Shown here: in pieces, positions 34,445 through 42,991 of the stretch
How positions within the stretch are numbered: the first letter of the stretch is position 1
Layout: each line of letters begins with the position of its first letter
Source: VFMC01 sp040380855
GTDB lineage: Bacteria > Actinomycetota > Acidimicrobiia > Acidimicrobiales > Ilumatobacteraceae
DNA length: 64,000 nt
Assembly: GCA_040380855.1 (NCBI GenBank)
Contig: JBEIIG010000011.1
Span: forward strand, 7,996 to 71,995
Reading direction: 5' to 3'
Program-made: the position numbers and the translations under genes
The notes under the pieces: generated by a model
Seen by the model: the letters and a program-made list of their open reading frames with translations, nothing else
What the model was told of the DNA's origin: nothing
The model's database searches: none

Positions 34445-35749
34445 ATGGACGCACCGGCCCCGACCACGGCACCCACCAGCCGGCCGCCCAGTGTCGATGC
34501 GCTCGCCCGTTCGCTCGCGTCGTCGGGCCTGCCCCACCCCATCTGCGTCGACATCGCCCGCCAGGCCATCGCCGATCGTGCCGTCGACAGCGCCCCCGCC
34601 CGCGCCGAGGCGTTCCGCCGCACACTGCTCACCGATGTGGTGAACGCCACGGGTGTATTGCTGCACACCAACCTCGGACGGGCCCCGGTGGCGTTCCACG
34701 CCGAGGCGCGCGCCGTCAACGTCGAGTTCGATCTCGCCACCGGTGAACGAGGTTCGCGCCAACGCGCGGTCGGCCAATTGCTGGCCCGTCTGTGCGGGGC
34801 CGAGGCGGCGATGATCGTGAACAACAATGCGGCCGCAGTGCTGCTGGTGTGTGCGGCGCTGGCGCACGGCCGGCAGGTGCTGGTGAGTCGCGGCGAGAGC
34901 GTCGAGATCGGCGGTAGCTTCCGCGTGCCCGAGGTGATGGAGCAGTCGGGCGCCGACCTGGTCGACGTGGGCACCACCAACCGCACCCGCCTCGCCGACT
35001 ACCGACGCGCGCTCGCCCGCAAGCACGCCGACGTGGCGATGGTGCTGAAGGTGCACCCCAGCAACTACCGCGTCGAGGGCTTCGTCGAGGAGACCCCGGT
35101 CGAGCAACTCGCCACACTCGGTGTGCCCGTGGTGGCCGATATCGGCAGCGGCCTGATCGATGCCACCTGCCCCTGGCTGCCCGGCGCACCACCCACCTGG
35201 CTGGCCGGTGAACCGGCGGCCGTGCAGTCGATCGCCGCGGGCGCGGCGCTCGTGACGTTCAGCGGCGACAAGTTGCTCGGCGGCCCGCAGGTGGGTGTCA
35301 TCGCCGGGCGTGCCGACCTGGTGGCCGCCTGCAGCAAGCACCCGTTGGCCCGGGCACTGCGGCCGGGCACGCTGGTGCTGGCGGCGCTGCAGCAGACCGC
35401 CCTCGCCTATCTGCACCGACGCGTGGTCGACGAGGTGCCGTTCTGGCACATGGTGGCCACTCCGGTCGAGGCCCTGCGTGCCCGCGCCGAGGCCATCGCA
35501 GCGCAGGTTCCCGCTGCACAGCCCGAAGCCATGGACGCCCTGCCCGGCGCCGGTTCGGCACCGGGCACCACGATGCCCAGCTACGGCGTCGTGGTGCGCG
35601 GCGACCACCTCGCTGCGCTCCGCGGGTTCGCGCCGCCGGTGGTGGCCCGCGTGCGCGACGGTCGCACCAGCCTCGACCTGCGCACCGTCGACCCGGCCGA
35701 CGACGCCGTCGTCGTCGCAGCGCTCACCGCCGCGCTCGGCAACGGCTGA
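34445..35749 (+). CDS. selA: L-seryl-tRNA(Sec) selenium transferase
   Basis: A 434-residue PLP enzyme that turns seryl-tRNA(Sec) into selenocysteyl-tRNA(Sec). The PLP lysine is Lys276 in TFSGDKLLGGPQVG. NATGVLLHTNLGRAPV and EFDLATGERGSR are characteristic SelA blocks, followed by VVADIGSGL. selB follows after 7 nt, the normal selA-selB arrangement. No selD or selC is within the window. Confidence 0.95.
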   Translation: MDAPAPTTAPTSRPPSVDALARSLASSGLPHPICVDIARQAIADRAVDSAPARAEAFRRTLLTDVVNATGVLLHTNLGRAPVAFHAEARAVNVEFDLATGERGSRQRAVGQLLARLCGAEAAMIVNNNAAAVLLVCAALAHGRQVLVSRGESVEIGGSFRVPEVMEQSGADLVDVGTTNRTRLADYRRALARKHADVAMVLKVHPSNYRVEGFVEETPVEQLATLGVPVVADIGSGLIDATCPWLPGAPPTWLAGEPAAVQSIAAGAALVTFSGDKLLGGPQVGVIAGRADLVAACSKHPLARALRPGTLVLAALQQTALAYLHRRVVDEVPFWHMVATPVEALRARAEAIAAQVPAAQPEAMDALPGAGSAPGTTMPSYGVVVRGDHLAALRGFAPPVVARVRDGRTSLDLRTVDPADDAVVVAALTAALGNG

Positions 35750-35756
35750 GCCGACG

Positions 35757-37475
35757 ATGCGTGTCGTTGCCACCGCCGGTCACGTCGACCACGGCAAGTC
35801 GTCGCTCGTGCTGGCGCTCACCGGCACCGACCCCGACCGGTTCGCCGAAGAGAAGCGCCGCGGGCTCACCATCGACCTCGGCTTCGCCCATCTCACCGTG
35901 CCGTCGGGCGAGGAGATCGGCCTGGTCGACGTGCCCGGCCACGTGCGGTTCCTGCGCAACATGCTGGCCGGTGTGGGCGGCGTCGATGCCTGCCTGTTCG
36001 TCGTGGCGGCCACCGAGGGCTGGAAGCCCCAGAGCGAAGAGCATCTGCGCATCCTGCAGTTGCTGGGGTTGCGGCACGGCGTGGTGGTGCTCACCAAACG
36101 CGATCTGGTCGACGACGAATGGCTCGAACTCCAGACACTCGACGTGGGCGACCACCTGGCCGGCACGTTCCTGGCCGACGCCCCCATCGTGCCGGTGAGC
36201 AGCACCAGCGGCGCGGGCCTCGACGACCTGCGCGCCGCGCTCGATGCGTTGGTGGCGCGAACGCAACCATCGCTCGACCGCGGCCGACCGCGCCTGTGGA
36301 TCGACCGGGCATTCGCTGCCAAGGGGAGCGGCACGGTGATCACCGGCACCCTCACGGGTGGCGCGCTCTCGATCGACCAACGCGTCGACATCGTGCCGGC
36401 GGGCCACGAGGCCCGGGTCCGGTCGATCCAGAGCCATGGACGGGCACTCGACCGGGTGGGGCCGGGGCACCGGGTGGCACTCAACCTCGGCGGTGTCGAC
36501 CATCACCTGCTCACCCGCGGCGACGCCATCGTGTCGGGTGCCCAGTGGCTGCCCACCCAACGCTTCGACGCCTCGCTCGACGTGCTCACCTCACTCGACC
36601 ACGAGGTGTCGCGGCGAGGCGCCTACATGGCCTACATCGGCTCGGGCGAGTGGCCGGTGAAAGTGCGCATCCTCGGCGACCGGGCCATCGTGCCCGGCGA
36701 GTCGGGCCGGGTGCGCGTGCACCTCGCCTCACCACTGCCGCTGGTGATGGGCGACCGGTTCATCCTGCGCGAGTCGGGCCGCAACGAGACCATCGGCGGT
36801 GGCGAGGTGCTCGATGTCGCCCCGGTACTGCCGGCGTCGAAGGCCCGGCCCGATCGCAGTGTCGAACGCATCGTCCGCGAGCGGGGCTGGGTGCGCGCCG
36901 ACGTGCTCACCGCCCTCACCGGCACGGCTGTCGTACCCACGGTCGACACCTGGGTGGTCGACCCCGATGCACTCGAGGCGATGCACGAGTCGCTCCGGGC
37001 ACGCATCACTGCTGCCGGTGCATCCGGCCTCGACCTGGCCGCGCTCGACGAGCGCGAGCGACTCGTAGCGCCCACGCTGGCCGGGATGCGTATCGAGGCC
37101 GGACGCGTCCGTCCCGCCGATGCGGTCGACGAGTTCGCCGATCACCCGTTGGCCGCCGCCCTCGCCGCTGGTGGCACCACGCCCCCCGACATCGCTCCCG
37201 CCGATCGCAGCGCGCTACGCGAACTCGTGCGCCGCGGGGTGGTGGTCGAGCGCGACGGCATCGCCTTCCACATCGGTGCCATCGACACTGCTGCACGGGC
37301 GATGGCCGCACTGCTGCGCGAACATCCCGACGGCATCACCATGGCGCAGTTCCGCGACGCGCTCGGGGTCACCCGCAAGTACGCGTTGCCGTTGGCGAAC
37401 GAACTCGACGCCCGGGGGATCACCCGTCGGCGGGGCGATCTGCGGATTGCCGGGCCGCGTCTGCCCGCTTCCTGA
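35757..37475 (+). CDS. selB: Selenocysteine-specific translation elongation factor
   Basis: A 572-residue EF-Tu-like GTPase delivering Sec-tRNA to UGA codons marked by a SECIS element. G1 GHVDHGKSS (residues 8-16), switch region EEKRRGLTIDLGFAH, G3 DVPGH, G4 TKRD. Domains 2 and 3 follow, and residues from about 370 to the end form the winged-helix domains that bind SECIS RNA. The 3' end overlaps the convergent hydrolase gene by 56 bp. Confidence 0.94.
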   Translation: MRVVATAGHVDHGKSSLVLALTGTDPDRFAEEKRRGLTIDLGFAHLTVPSGEEIGLVDVPGHVRFLRNMLAGVGGVDACLFVVAATEGWKPQSEEHLRILQLLGLRHGVVVLTKRDLVDDEWLELQTLDVGDHLAGTFLADAPIVPVSSTSGAGLDDLRAALDALVARTQPSLDRGRPRLWIDRAFAAKGSGTVITGTLTGGALSIDQRVDIVPAGHEARVRSIQSHGRALDRVGPGHRVALNLGGVDHHLLTRGDAIVSGAQWLPTQRFDASLDVLTSLDHEVSRRGAYMAYIGSGEWPVKVRILGDRAIVPGESGRVRVHLASPLPLVMGDRFILRESGRNETIGGGEVLDVAPVLPASKARPDRSVERIVRERGWVRADVLTALTGTAVVPTVDTWVVDPDALEAMHESLRARITAAGASGLDLAALDERERLVAPTLAGMRIEAGRVRPADAVDEFADHPLAAALAAGGTTPPDIAPADRSALRELVRRGVVVERDGIAFHIGAIDTAARAMAALLREHPDGITMAQFRDALGVTRKYALPLANELDARGITRRRGDLRIAGPRLPAS

Positions 37476-38388
37476 GCGTCGTCACCCGGCGCAGCCCCTT
37501 GGGTCGCGCCTCGGCGGCCTTCGCTGCGGTCGCCTCCAACTCGCGTGCCGCCTTGGCCACACGCATGTCGTTGGTGATGATCTCGCCGAACTGTTCCGGG
37601 TCGGCCAGCAGCCAGCTGTGCGAGCCGTCGACCACGGTGCCCTCCACCCCCGACGCCACACACAGTGCCTCGAACGACTCGCGCGGGATGATGCCGTCGC
37701 GGCTGGCCCACAGGATGGTCACCGGCATGCCGCGGTCGCGCAGGGTCTCGAGCTCGCGGCGCAGGTCGGCGCGCCGCGCGAGGTTGGCCACACGAACGAA
37801 TGCCCGCGGATTGCGCAGCACGTTGGGCACCACGTCTTCGGCGATGATCGGCAGCACCCGCGTGGCCTGACGGATCGGCCAGATGTCGGCCGGGAAGTGC
37901 AGCCCCCAGTCCCACAGCGGTCGTTCGGCGATCGACTTCAGAGTCTTGCCCTGCTTCCATGCCGAGCCACCCACCGAGTTCACCAGCACCAGCGACCGCA
38001 CACGGCCGGGGTGGTCGTAGGCGAGGCGGATCGACACACCACCACCGAAGCTGTGCCCCAGCACGACCACCGATTCGTCGACGCCGAGCACATCGAGCAG
38101 ATCGATCACCCAGCGCGCATAGCCGCTCATCGAGAACGCCTCGTCGGGCAGATCGGCGGAACCCCCGAAGCCGGGCATCGCCGGCGCGATCACGCGCACC
38201 CCTTCGGCCGCCACCCGTTCGATGACGTCGCGGTAGGTGTGGTGGCCGAGGCCCCACCCGTGCAGCAACAGCACGGGCATCCCCGACCCGGCAACGCTGT
38301 AGGCCGCGGGACGACCCTGCACCCAGGTGCGCTTGTCGACCGCGACGGTCCGGACGGGGCGCGCGCTCACCTCGGGGTGCGCTGCCAC
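37420..38388 (-). CDS. Alpha/beta hydrolase
   Basis: A 322-residue hydrolase: VLLLHGWGLGHHTYRDV (oxyanion strand), nucleophile elbow GHSFGGG, Asp in ASRDGIIP and His in GSHSWLLADP. The last 30 residues are a basic Ala/Arg tail encoded opposite the end of selB. Start GTG 38388 is preferred because a TACCAT -10 (38427-38422, minus) and GGGAGAG lie just upstream; an open frame continues to 38493 without a better start. Substrate unknown. Confidence 0.82.
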   Translation of the reverse strand: MAAHPEVSARPVRTVAVDKRTWVQGRPAAYSVAGSGMPVLLLHGWGLGHHTYRDVIERVAAEGVRVIAPAMPGFGGSADLPDEAFSMSGYARWVIDLLDVLGVDESVVVLGHSFGGGVSIRLAYDHPGRVRSLVLVNSVGGSAWKQGKTLKSIAERPLWDWGLHFPADIWPIRQATRVLPIIAEDVVPNVLRNPRAFVRVANLARRADLRRELETLRDRGMPVTILWASRDGIIPRESFEALCVASGVEGTVVDGSHSWLLADPEQFGEIITNDMRVAKAARELEATAAKAAEARPKGLRRVTTLRKRADAARQSADRPADG

Positions 38389-38792
38389 GGTGCTCTCCCG
38401 GTCATCTCCACGACGGGGCCGATGGTAACTGCCCGGCCGGACCATCTCCCAGCGCCATCCGCCCCGTCCGTCGACGCACGCCGCCCCGACCACATCGCCA
38501 CAGCTGCGGGTACCTCAGCCGTCGTGCCGATCTCGACAGAGCCCGGCCGCAGGTGATCCGGATTCCGGCCACGTCGTGTTCGATGCCGGCGCCGACCCCG
38601 ACGGCAACCAACTCGAGCTCGTTCACGGGAGGCCGACACGCAAAGACCCGAGCACGGCAACGGTGTCTGCGCTCACGATTTCTCCGCTGAGAAGTGCCCA
38701 GGGCAAGTGACGGGCAAGGTGCTTCGCGATGCGCTCTCCGCGCGACGATACGAGGCTCAGCCGTGCGGCACGTGTGCAGTCGGGCAGGATCG
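38389..38792. other. 404-bp gap with a possible decayed glyoxalase-fold fragment
   Basis: No intact gene is visible. On the plus strand at about 38543-38638 a short frame reads like the C-terminal end of a VOC/glyoxalase protein (HVVFDAGADPDGNQLELVHG), but nothing upstream completes the domain, which suggests a remnant. The hydrolase promoter (minus, near 38425) lies at the left edge. No tRNA-Sec cloverleaf is visible here. Confidence 0.3.
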
Positions 38793-40184
38793 TCAGTCGG
38801 CGGAGGCCGACCGGCGCTGCTCGCGGTAGTCGCGGGCAGCGCCCTGTTCGGGTTCGACCTCGAGCGTGACGCCGTCGATCGCCACCACCCGCACCCGGTC
38901 GCCGTTCTTCACCGGTGTGGCCCGGTTGGTGCGGGCCCGCCAGCGCGAACCTTCCACCATCACCACACCGTCGGGGTCGATGTCGCCGACGGCGGCACCC
39001 ATCGAGCCGATCATCCACTCACGGCCGATCGTGGGTGTGGCGAACCGGGTTCGCACCATCGAGGGCATACCCACGATGAACGCCAACGCACAACCTCCGA
39101 TACCGACCACCAGGGTGAGCCACCCCAGCCGCAGGCTGGTACCCGCCAACGGCTCGTACAACCAGAAGCTGCCGATGGCGGTGAGCACCAGGCCGACACC
39201 GGTCCAGAACCGGGGCACCCCCACCTGCACGTCGACAGCGAAGGCCACCATCGCCACCACCAGCAGCGCGACCGCCCAGCCGCGGGCAGGCAACTCGGCC
39301 AGCCCGAAGCAGCCGAGGAAGGCGCACACCGCGCCCACCACACCGGCCACGCCCACACCCGCGGTGAAGAGTTCGAAGATGAGCAGGGCCACGCCGATGA
39401 CGAACAGCAGATAGGCAACCGGCGGGCTGGCCACGGTGTGCATCAACTGGTTGCCGAGCGTGAGCTTCGAGAACCGCACCGTGGTGAGGGTCTGCTGCGC
39501 CTGGCCTTCGTCGTTCACCTGCTCGCTCGCCGTGTCGAGCACCACGCCGTCGGCCTCCACCCCGTCCATCGCCAGCACCATGCTGCGGATGGTGGGCACC
39601 CCGAGGTCGGTGGTCTCGAGTTTCAGCGCCCCGAGGGTACGCGCCTCTTGGAAACTGAGCGACCCGCTGCGCAGCCGGTCGTCGGCGGCACCGAACGTGA
39701 GCTGCTCGCCGTTCACCTCGAGCAACCGGCCGGTGTAGCCCATTCGGCTGCCGCTCACCATCGCCGTCACGTCGGCCACGGCCATCAACTGGGCGGGCAG
39801 ACCGTAGATGCGGGCACTGCCGGCCGGGCCGATCCAGATGCCGATGGGCACCGGCGCAGCGGCCACCCGCTCGATGAGCCCACGCATGTCGGCGCTCGAC
39901 GCCACGGCCCCACCGGTGTTGATCTGCAGGATCAGTGCCTGCGATCCGTTCGACACCGCACGGTCGATGGCCCGGTCGATGGCATCGACCACGACGCCGT
40001 CGAACAGCCCGGTCACCTGCAACACGTCGACCGGGGCGAGGCTGGCGTCGGTCGTCTCGGCCGGGTCGACCACGGGTGCCGAAGGCTCGGCGGGTGGAAC
40101 GGTGGCCGATGCGGTGCCTGCCAGGGCAAGGCCGGCAACCGCCACGAGCGGTGCGGCCACGACGGCCATGACTAGTCTGCGCAC
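38793..40184 (-). CDS. NfeD-family membrane serine protease (ClpP-like plus OB domain)
   Basis: A 463-residue protein: signal peptide (about 1-27), a ClpP/crotonase-like protease domain (about 50-225, beginning VDVLQVTGLFDGVVVDAI; LILQINTGGAVASS; GPAGSARIYGLPAQL), four or five membrane segments (about 240-380) and a C-terminal NfeD OB fold (GAAVGDIDPDGVVMVEGSRWRAR). NfeD1b proteins act in membrane quality control with stomatin partners, but no stomatin gene is adjacent. Start GTG 40184 has a GGAGG SD located inside the first codons of the divergent ATPase gene. Confidence 0.85.
   Translation of the reverse strand: MRRLVMAVVAAPLVAVAGLALAGTASATVPPAEPSAPVVDPAETTDASLAPVDVLQVTGLFDGVVVDAIDRAIDRAVSNGSQALILQINTGGAVASSADMRGLIERVAAAPVPIGIWIGPAGSARIYGLPAQLMAVADVTAMVSGSRMGYTGRLLEVNGEQLTFGAADDRLRSGSLSFQEARTLGALKLETTDLGVPTIRSMVLAMDGVEADGVVLDTASEQVNDEGQAQQTLTTVRFSKLTLGNQLMHTVASPPVAYLLFVIGVALLIFELFTAGVGVAGVVGAVCAFLGCFGLAELPARGWAVALLVVAMVAFAVDVQVGVPRFWTGVGLVLTAIGSFWLYEPLAGTSLRLGWLTLVVGIGGCALAFIVGMPSMVRTRFATPTIGREWMIGSMGAAVGDIDPDGVVMVEGSRWRARTNRATPVKNGDRVRVVAIDGVTLEVEPEQGAARDYREQRRSASAD
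40173..40178 (+). promoter_or_regulatory. -10 TAGTCT of the ArsA-like operon
   Basis: TAGTCT ends 8 nt before GTG 40187 and lies inside the 5' end of the divergent nfeD coding sequence, so the promoter of one gene is embedded in the other. Confidence 0.45.
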
Positions 40185-40186
40185 AC

Positions 40187-41032
40187 GTGCCTCCGAAGCG
40201 CCTCGAACCGGGTGGATTCCTGAGCGCCACCCGGCTGATCGTCGTCGCAGGCAAGGGTGGCGTCGGGAAGACCACGGTAACCGCAGTTCTCGCTCGCGCC
40301 GCAGCCGCGGCTGGGAAGCGTGTGCTCGTGGTCGAACTCGACGGGAAACCTCATCTCGCCACCCTGGTGGGCGACATCCCGTTCCTGGCGCTCAGCGCAC
40401 CCGATGCCCTGGCCGACTACCTGCAGACCCACGGCCTGGCCCGCGTGGCCAAGCGCCTGTCGAGCAGCGGCGTGATCGACGTGGTGGCCACCGCCGCGCC
40501 CGGTATCGACGACATCGTCGTGCTCGGCAAACTGAAACAACTCGAACGCAGCGGCCAGTACGACCTCATCGTCGTCGACGGCCCGGCGGCCGGGCACGCC
40601 ATCACGTTCCTGCTGTCGGCGCGCAGCCTGCTCGACACCGTGCGCGCCGGCCCCATCCGCACCCAGGCGACCGAGGTGCTCGAGATGCTCGGCGACGCGG
40701 CGCGTTGCCAGGTGGTGCTGGTCACCCTGCCCGAGACCACGCCGGTGAACGAACTGATCGACACCGCCTTCACCCTGGAGGACCGGGTCGGGGTGCAACT
40801 GGGCCCGGTGGTGGTGAACGGTGTCGACAGCGGTCCGCTGCTGGCCGTGACCGACCGCACCGACACGGCACTGGCTGCAGCGGCGAACTTCCGCAACAGC
40901 CGCCGCGCACTGCACGCCGCCGAGATCGAGCGGCTCACCGAACTGCTCGCACTTCCCCAGGTGCATCTGCCCCAGGTGGTGGCCGCTGGCCTCGAAGCGC
41001 ACCACATCGACACCCTGGCTGCGGGGTTGTGA
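40187..41032 (+). CDS. ArsA/Get3-like ATPase subunit 1
   Basis: A 281-residue deviant-Walker ATPase: AGKGGVGKTTVTAVLARAAA (P-loop about residues 22-30, with the signature Lys), VVELDGKP as switch I, and YDLIVVDGPAAGHAITFL as Walker B/switch II. It pairs with the next gene in the manner of mycobacterial Rv3679-Rv3680. GTG 40187 is the only usable start before the P-loop. Role unknown; homologues form a heteromeric ATPase rather than an arsenite pump, and no arsB is adjacent. Confidence 0.85.
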   Translation: MPPKRLEPGGFLSATRLIVVAGKGGVGKTTVTAVLARAAAAAGKRVLVVELDGKPHLATLVGDIPFLALSAPDALADYLQTHGLARVAKRLSSSGVIDVVATAAPGIDDIVVLGKLKQLERSGQYDLIVVDGPAAGHAITFLLSARSLLDTVRAGPIRTQATEVLEMLGDAARCQVVLVTLPETTPVNELIDTAFTLEDRVGVQLGPVVVNGVDSGPLLAVTDRTDTALAAAANFRNSRRALHAAEIERLTELLALPQVHLPQVVAAGLEAHHIDTLAAGL

Positions 41033-42132
41033 TGAGCGATCTGACCACTGCCCTGGCCGACGCCGCTGTGGTGGTGTGCTGCGGGTCGGGCGGCGTGGGC
41101 AAGACCACGACAGCCGCCGCGCTCGGCCTCGAACTCGCGTCGTACGGGCGACGTGTGGTGGTGGTGACCATCGACCCGGCCCGCCGCCTGGCTGATGCGC
41201 TGGGCCGGCCCGAAGGCCTCGGCAACGAGCCGATCCGCCTCACGCTCCCGGATGCGGCCGGGCACGACGCTACCGACGCAGAGGGCGGCGAACTGTGGGC
41301 GACGATGCTCGACACGGCGGCCACCTTCGACGGCATCGTGCAGGCGAACGCCGAAAGCCCCGAACAGGCCGAGCGGATCCTCGCCAACCGTTTCTACCGC
41401 AACATCGCCGGTGCGCTCAGCGGTACGCAGGAGTACATGGCGGCCGAACGACTGCTCGCCCTGCACGCCGACCCGCGCTTCGACGTGGTGGTGGTCGACA
41501 CACCACCCAGCCGGCATGCGCTCGACTTCCTCGACGCCCCGGGAACGCTCACCCGGTTCCTCGACCATCCGCTGTTCCGGTTGCTCATGCTGCCCACCCG
41601 GCGCGGCTTGAAGGTGCTGAACGTGGCTGCCCAACCCGTACTGCGCACGATCGGCAAGGTGGTCGGCGGTGAGGTGCTGGCCGATGCGATCGCGTTCTTC
41701 CAGGCGTTCGAGGGCATGGAGACCGGCTTTCGGCAGCGGGCCGACGACGTGATGGCGTTGCTGCAGGCCCCCGGCACCCGGTTCGTGCTCGTGGCCTCGC
41801 CGCGCCGCGACACCATCGACGAGGCGTCGTTCTTCGCCGACCGACTGCACGAGTCGTCGCTCGGCATCGCAGCCCTGGTGGTGAACCGCTGCACCCCCGA
41901 CTTCGGGACGCCGGCGGTAGCCCGCACACCGGCCGACGCCGACCTGTGGGCCAACCTCGACGAACTGGCCGCGATGGCCTCGGCCGAACGCCGCCAGATC
42001 GCCGAGTCGGGGCCGGAGGTGGGCGATGCCCCCATCGCCTGGGTGCCCATGCTGCCGGCCGACGTGCACGACCTCATGGCGCTGCAGCAGATCCGCGGCC
42101 TGCTCTTCGACGCGGCCCGGCACCGCGGATAG
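41032..42132 (+). CDS. ArsA/Get3-like ATPase subunit 2
   Basis: A 366-residue partner ATPase overlapping subunit 1 by 1 nt. The P-loop CGSGGVGKTTTAAALG (about residues 17-30) has Ser where Get3 proteins carry the signature Lys, so this subunit probably differs in catalysis. DPARRLADALG is the switch I/A-loop typical of the family and VVVDTPPSRHALDFLDAP is switch II. Together with subunit 1 it likely forms a heterodimeric, Get3-like membrane-associated ATPase. Confidence 0.86.
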   Translation: MSDLTTALADAAVVVCCGSGGVGKTTTAAALGLELASYGRRVVVVTIDPARRLADALGRPEGLGNEPIRLTLPDAAGHDATDAEGGELWATMLDTAATFDGIVQANAESPEQAERILANRFYRNIAGALSGTQEYMAAERLLALHADPRFDVVVVDTPPSRHALDFLDAPGTLTRFLDHPLFRLLMLPTRRGLKVLNVAAQPVLRTIGKVVGGEVLADAIAFFQAFEGMETGFRQRADDVMALLQAPGTRFVLVASPRRDTIDEASFFADRLHESSLGIAALVVNRCTPDFGTPAVARTPADADLWANLDELAAMASAERRQIAESGPEVGDAPIAWVPMLPADVHDLMALQQIRGLLFDAARHRG

Positions 42133-42135
42133 CCT
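42130..42135 (+). promoter_or_regulatory. -10 TAGCCT of the receiver gene
   Basis: TAGCCT ends 6 nt before GTG 42142. It overlaps the stop codon of the upstream ATPase gene. Confidence 0.45.
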
Positions 42136-42141
42136 GCGCTC

Positions 42142-42585
42142 GTGCACATTCTCGTCGCCACCGACGCCGACTTCGTCCTCGACGAGGTCGTTGCCGCCCT
42201 CTCGGGCCCCGATACCTCGTTCACCGTCTGCCGCAACGGCCGCGACGTCGCCGGAGCCGTGAAGGCCCGCACCCCCGACCTCGCCATCCTCGACCTGCAG
42301 ATCGGGTCGATGGGCGGGATGGCCGTCGCCATGGCGATGCGGCTCGACGAGAGCGCCGGCCGGGCCCCGCACGTGCCGATGCTGATGCTGCTCGACCGGC
42401 AGGCCGATCTGCACCTCGCCAAGCGCAGCGCGGCCGACGGCTGGCTGGTGAAGCCGCTCGACGCTCTGCGCCTGCAGCGCGCGGTGCACGCCATCCTCCA
42501 TCCGCCCGCACCGGCCGCCGAGATGGCGGCCGACGATGCATCCTCGGCCGATGCCGAGGATGCGGAAGCGGTAGCGGCCGGATAG
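42142..42585 (+). CDS. Stand-alone response-regulator receiver domain
   Basis: A 147-residue single receiver domain: acidic pair near residues 8-10 (VATDAD), phosphoacceptor Asp51 in LAILDLQIGSMGG, and Lys104 in WLVKPLDALRL. The Thr/Ser switch position after strand 4 appears to be Leu, so signalling may be atypical. A Glu/Asp/Ala-rich tail of 25 residues follows. No kinase or output domain is adjacent, though it lies directly behind the ArsA-like ATPase operon. Confidence 0.85.
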   Translation: MHILVATDADFVLDEVVAALSGPDTSFTVCRNGRDVAGAVKARTPDLAILDLQIGSMGGMAVAMAMRLDESAGRAPHVPMLMLLDRQADLHLAKRSAADGWLVKPLDALRLQRAVHAILHPPAPAAEMAADDASSADAEDAEAVAAG

Positions 42586-42602
42586 AGTCGCTGCGCACCA
42601 AT

Positions 42603-42680
42603 CGGGGTGTAGCGCAGCTTGGTTAGCGCGCCACGTTCGGGACGTGGAGGCCGGGAGTTCGAATCTCCCCACCCCGACCA
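42603..42680 (+). tRNA. tRNA-Pro (anticodon CGG)
   Basis: Acceptor CGGGGTG/CACCCCG, anticodon arm CCACG-TTCGGGA-CGTGG (anticodon CGG, reads CCG), T-arm GGGAG-TTCGAAT-CTCCC. Discriminator A at 42677 and encoded CCA at 42678-42680. A TAGAGT -10 lies at 42583-42588. Confidence 0.96.
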
Positions 42681-42681
42681 C

Positions 42682-42963
42682 ATGGATCTTGCGGCGTTCC
42701 AGCAGGTCATCGAGCACACCTACGGCGCTCGCGACCGGGCCCGAGGGGTTCCGTCCACTGTTGCCTGGCTGGCCGAAGAGGTCGGCGAACTGGCCCAGGC
42801 CGTGCGCAAGGGCACACCTGCCCAGCAAGAGCACGAGTTCGCCGACGTCATCGCCTGGGTGGCGTCGCTCGCCAACCAGATGGGCATCGACCTGGCCACG
42901 GCCGTGCAGCGCTATGCAGCGGGCTGCCCCCGCTGCGCCACCAGCCCCTGCACCTGCCCCTGA
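42682..42963 (+). CDS. MazG-like nucleotide pyrophosphohydrolase
   Basis: A 93-residue single MazG-type domain with the metal-binding motifs WLAEEVGELAQAV (EExxE) and FADVIAWVASLANQ (ExxD-type helix), ending in a Cys-rich tail (CPRCATSPCTC). It should hydrolyse a noncanonical or excess NTP to NMP. Its ATG lies one nucleotide after the CCA of tRNA-Pro, leaving no room for an SD, so the mRNA is either leaderless after tRNA 3' processing or read from the tRNA precursor. Confidence 0.85.
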   Translation: MDLAAFQQVIEHTYGARDRARGVPSTVAWLAEEVGELAQAVRKGTPAQQEHEFADVIAWVASLANQMGIDLATAVQRYAAGCPRCATSPCTCP

Positions 42964-42991
42964 GTCCGCCCGCCGTGGAAGCGGCCGGGGA

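Noticed and set aside
38741..38795. nfeD stop TGA considered as a possible selenocysteine codon, given selAB nearby
   Set aside because: Reading through adds only about a dozen residues before another TGA, there is no SECIS-like hairpin in the right place, and the domain is complete at the first stop.
40187..42132. ArsA-like pair considered as an arsenite efflux system
   Set aside because: No arsB, arsR, arsC or acr3 gene is adjacent, and the pair resembles the mycobacterial Rv3679-Rv3680 type rather than a fused ArsA.
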